In this document: one piece after another, positions 5,751 through 7,568 of the stretch
Layout: each line of letters starts with the position of its first letter
Numbering within the stretch: the first letter of the stretch is position 1
Origin: Clostridia bacterium
GTDB taxonomy: Bacteria > Bacillota_A > Clostridia > Christensenellales > Aristaeellaceae
Reading direction: 5' to 3'
DNA length: 7,568 bases
Assembly (NCBI GenBank): GCA_017432405.1
Contig: JAFRJF010000112.1
Span: 1 to 7,568 of the forward strand
Notes under the pieces: generated by a model
The model's database searches: none
Seen by the model: only the letters and a program-made list of their open reading frames with translations
Told to the model about the DNA's origin: nothing
Program-made: the position numbers and the translations under genes

Positions 5751-5770
5751 AAAATAGAGGTGACGCATCA

Positions 5771-6169
5771 GTGGACTACGATAAGAAAAACGCCGTGGAC
5801 GACGGCCTTCGGCCCGAGATCCACGACCACGAATATATGCATGCCCACGGCATCCCCCACGATCATGGACATGACCACAACCATAACCACGGGCACGGCC
5901 ACACCCACAGCCACGAGCACACCAAGGCCGTGCTGAACCGGCTGTCCCGGGCCATCGGGCATTTGCAGTCGGTGCGCAACATGGTGGAGGAGGGGCGCGA
6001 CTGCGCCGAAGTGCTGGTGCAGATCGCCGCCGTGCGCTCGGCCATCGACAACACCGGCAAGCTGATCCTGCAGGACCACCTGAAGCACTGCATCGTCGAA
6101 GCCGCCGCCGAGGGCGACCAGAAGACCATCGACGACCTGTGCCAGGCCATCGACAAGTACATGAAGTAA
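5771..6169 (+). CDS. CsoR/RcnR/InrS-family metal-sensing repressor with a His-rich N-terminal extension
   Basis: A 132-residue all-helical repressor of the CsoR family (DUF156), which leaves DNA on binding metal. The core domain starts at about residue 51 (TKAVLNRLSRAIGHLQSV) and carries the family metal ligands Cys78 (RDCAEV), His103 and Cys107 (DHLKHC). This Cys-His-Cys set occurs in copper sensors (CsoR) and in the nickel sensor InrS; RcnR has His in place of the last Cys. Residues 18-50 hold 15 histidines, an extension absent from typical CsoR and able to supply extra nickel ligands. The start is GTG at 5771 with AGAGGTGA 8 nt upstream. It diverges from the His-rich/cooT operon with facing promoters sharing a 9-bp element, so it probably represses both. 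Nickel is the likely effector from context; copper or cobalt cannot be excluded from residues alone. Confidence 0.92.
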   Translation: MDYDKKNAVDDGLRPEIHDHEYMHAHGIPHDHGHDHNHNHGHGHTHSHEHTKAVLNRLSRAIGHLQSVRNMVEEGRDCAEVLVQIAAVRSAIDNTGKLILQDHLKHCIVEAAAEGDQKTIDDLCQAIDKYMK

Positions 6170-6181
6170 GCCCCAAAATAT

Positions 6182-6226
6182 GCGCTGTCCCCGATAATCG
6201 CGCCTGGCGATTATCGGGGACAGCGC
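6182..6226. terminator. Bidirectional terminator hairpin between convergent genes
   Basis: Two perfect 20-bp arms (6182-6201 and 6207-6226) enclose a 5-nt loop. The plus strand continues with TTGTTT and the minus strand with ATATTTT, so each direction has a modest U run. It lies 12 bp after the repressor stop and 5 bp after the stop of the phosphodiesterase gene, so it should end both transcripts. Confidence 0.88.
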
Positions 6227-6231
6227 TTGTT

Positions 6232-6702
6232 TCATGTTCTGAGCGACTTCAGCTGCGGCACGGCCCTGTCCCCGTCCAGCGTGAGCTCGGCATACCTGCC
6301 ATCCATCAGCGCGCCGGGGTTGATGAGCAGCACGCCGCCCACCCACTCCACGCAGGGGCGATGGGTGTGGCCGAACAGGGCGATGGTGGCCTGCTGGTCC
6401 TCGGCGTAGTAGGAGAGCCTGTCGTAGCTATACTTCACGTCCTGCAGATGGCCGTGGACCGCCAGCAGCCGGTGGGGGCCGAAGGACGCCCGGGCCATGC
6501 GGGGCAGGTCGGAGAACATGTCGCAGTTGCCCGCCACGGCGATCACCGGCGTCTCCAGCCGCCTCTCCAGCCAGCGGGCGTCGGAATCGTAGTCCCCCAG
6601 GTGGAACACCGCGTCGTACCTTTCCCGCTTGCACAGCTTCAGGTACCGTTCCAGCCACACACCGTGGTCGTGGCTGTCGGAGACGATGCCCAGCCGGGTC
6701 AT
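6232..6702 (-). CDS. YfcE/MJ0936-type metallophosphoesterase
   Basis: A 156-residue calcineurin-like phosphoesterase of the small YfcE/MJ0936/Vps29-type group, which hydrolyses phosphodiesters with a two-metal centre. The metal ligands are in place: Asp9 and His11 (SDSHDH), Asp37 (HLGDYDSD), Asn59 (AGNCD), His83 (AVHGH), and His112/His114 (FGHTH), followed by the usual NPGA (128-131). It starts at ATG 6700-6702 inside the end of the upstream gene (ATGA overlap of 4 bp) with GGAGG 7 nt before, so translation is probably coupled to the RNase PH-RdgB fusion. This pairing with rph/rdgB is frequent in Firmicutes. The cellular substrate is not known. An open frame continues upstream of the ATG, but that region is the coding sequence of the neighbouring gene in another frame. 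Confidence 0.93.
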   Translation of the reverse strand: MTRLGIVSDSHDHGVWLERYLKLCKRERYDAVFHLGDYDSDARWLERRLETPVIAVAGNCDMFSDLPRMARASFGPHRLLAVHGHLQDVKYSYDRLSYYAEDQQATIALFGHTHRPCVEWVGGVLLINPGALMDGRYAELTLDGDRAVPQLKSLRT

Positions 6703-7568
6703 GCCTCTGCCTCCAGCGCCTCGATCAGCTTCTGTATGGCCCTGGCCCGGTGGGAGACGCCGTTCTTCGCCTCCGGCGCGGCCTCGGCGAAGGTGACGCC
6801 CAGGTCGTCGGAGAGGAACAGCGGATCGTAGCCGAAGCCGCCCTCGCCCCGGTATTCGCCGATGATCTCGCCCTCGCAGCGGCCATAGACGATCACCGGC
6901 TCCCTTCCCGGGCGGCACAGCGCCACTGCCGCGCCGTAGTGGGCCCTGTGGGGCGCCGGCTTGTCGGCCAGCTCCTGCAAGAGCAGCCGGTTGTTGGCCT
7001 CGTCGTCGCCGTGTACGCCGCAGTAACGGGCGGAGTGGACGCCGGGACGCCCGCCCAGCTGGTCCACGCACAGCCCGGAATCGTCGGCCAGCGTCGCGCA
7101 GTGGCAGATGTCCATCAGGGCCTTCGCCTTGATCAGGGCGTTCTCCTCGAAGGTTTCCCCCGTCTCCTCCACGTCCGTCTCCACCCCCAGCTCACGCATG
7201 GAGCGCACGTCGAAGCGGTCGCCCAGCAGCTGCCTGAGCTCCTTCAGCTTGCCGAAGTTGTTGCTGGCCAGAACCAGCCGGGGCTTCTGGCAGATGACCC
7301 CGGCGCGGCTCCCCAGGGCCTCCCTCTGGGCGTCCATCAGCTCCAGGCAGCCCTTTTCCCCCAGCGCCAGCAGCCGGTCCAGCTCGGCGCGGGTATAGCT
7401 TCGGCCCTCGCCGGTGCCCTGGACCTCCACGAAGCCCAGGTTGCCCCTGCCGTCCCGGGTCATGACGATGTTCATGTCCACCTGGGCGCGGCTGTCCTGG
7501 GCGTATTCCAGGTCCAGCGTGCAGACGTCGTCGATGACGCCCGCGGACACCGCCGACACCTGGCGGAT
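6699..7568 (-). CDS. rdgB: RNase PH-XTP/dITP diphosphatase (RdgB/HAM1) fusion, 5' end missing
   Basis: The visible 289 residues join two enzymes. The first 85 or so are the C-terminal part of ribonuclease PH, which trims tRNA 3' ends phosphorolytically: LDLEYAQDSRAQVDMN and GFVEVQGTGEG are typical of its active-site region. After a linker of about 10 residues an RdgB/HAM1 domain begins (from about residue 95), which hydrolyses ITP, XTP and their deoxy forms: SNNFGK (102-107), ETGETFEENALIKA, ADDSGLCVD, GRPGVHSARY, GGFGYDPLF and KNGVSHRARA. No stop, start codon or ribosome binding site lies between the halves, so it is one polypeptide. Fused rph-rdgB genes are known in Clostridia. The frame stays open to the right edge, so the RNase PH N-terminus lies beyond it. 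It overlaps the phosphodiesterase gene by 4 bp. Confidence 0.94.
   Translation of the reverse strand: MRQVSAVSAGVIDDVCTLDLEYAQDSRAQVDMNIVMTRDGRGNLGFVEVQGTGEGRSYTRAELDRLLALGEKGCLELMDAQREALGSRAGVICQKPRLVLASNNFGKLKELRQLLGDRFDVRSMRELGVETDVEETGETFEENALIKAKALMDICHCATLADDSGLCVDQLGGRPGVHSARYCGVHGDDEANNRLLLQELADKPAPHRAHYGAAVALCRPGREPVIVYGRCEGEIIGEYRGEGGFGYDPLFLSDDLGVTFAEAAPEAKNGVSHRARAIQKLIEALEAEA

Noticed and set aside
6139..6831. A 230-codon plus-strand frame after the repressor
   Set aside because: It would run through the terminator hairpin and antisense to the phosphodiesterase, and shows no family features.

Overview
The window looks like part of a chromosome from a high-GC, anaerobic Firmicute (class Clostridia) that runs the Wood-Ljungdahl (reductive acetyl-CoA) pathway. 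The evidence is the gene content (MetF, the CooC-type nickel ATPase, both corrinoid iron-sulfur protein subunits and the start of the AcsE methyltransferase), strong AGGAGG-type ribosome binding sites, and clostridial-type neighbours. No species can be assigned from the sequence.

Layout, in transcription order. From about 5600 leftward on the minus strand lie a His-rich probable nickel-binding protein (5012-5572), a CooT-type nickel protein (4796-4993), an unrecognised 75-residue protein (4487-4714), metF (3424-4353), cooC/acsF (2638-3411, apparently with a CTG start), acsD (1639-2583), acsC (270-1616) and acsE (1-200, running off the left edge). The first gene has an exact consensus promoter (TTGACA, 17 bp, TATAAT) and metF has its own good promoter. 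No convincing terminator separates the two groups, so the block may be one long operon with an internal promoter. Three intercistronic gaps hold hairpins that pair better in the transcript than on the opposite strand.

A CsoR/RcnR/InrS-type metal-sensing repressor (5771-6169, plus strand) diverges from the His-rich gene. Both promoters carry the same 9-bp element AATGCGCCG in the spacer just after the -35 box, in inverted orientation. The two divergent proteins also share an almost identical His-rich peptide, HDHEYMHxHGIPHxH, visible as an imperfect inverted repeat in the DNA. Together these suggest a nickel-responsive switch that couples nickel storage and delivery (His-rich protein, CooT, CooC) to CODH/acetyl-CoA synthase assembly and to the methyl branch (MetF, AcsE, AcsCD). 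This is the most interesting system in the window. The metal identity and the regulation are inferred.

A perfect 20-bp hairpin (6182-6226) separates the repressor from a convergent minus-strand pair: an RNase PH-RdgB/HAM1 fusion (from 6699 to the right edge, 5' end missing) overlapping by 4 bp a small YfcE/MJ0936-type phosphodiesterase (6232-6702). This pair is ordinary RNA processing and nucleotide housekeeping, unrelated to acetogenesis.
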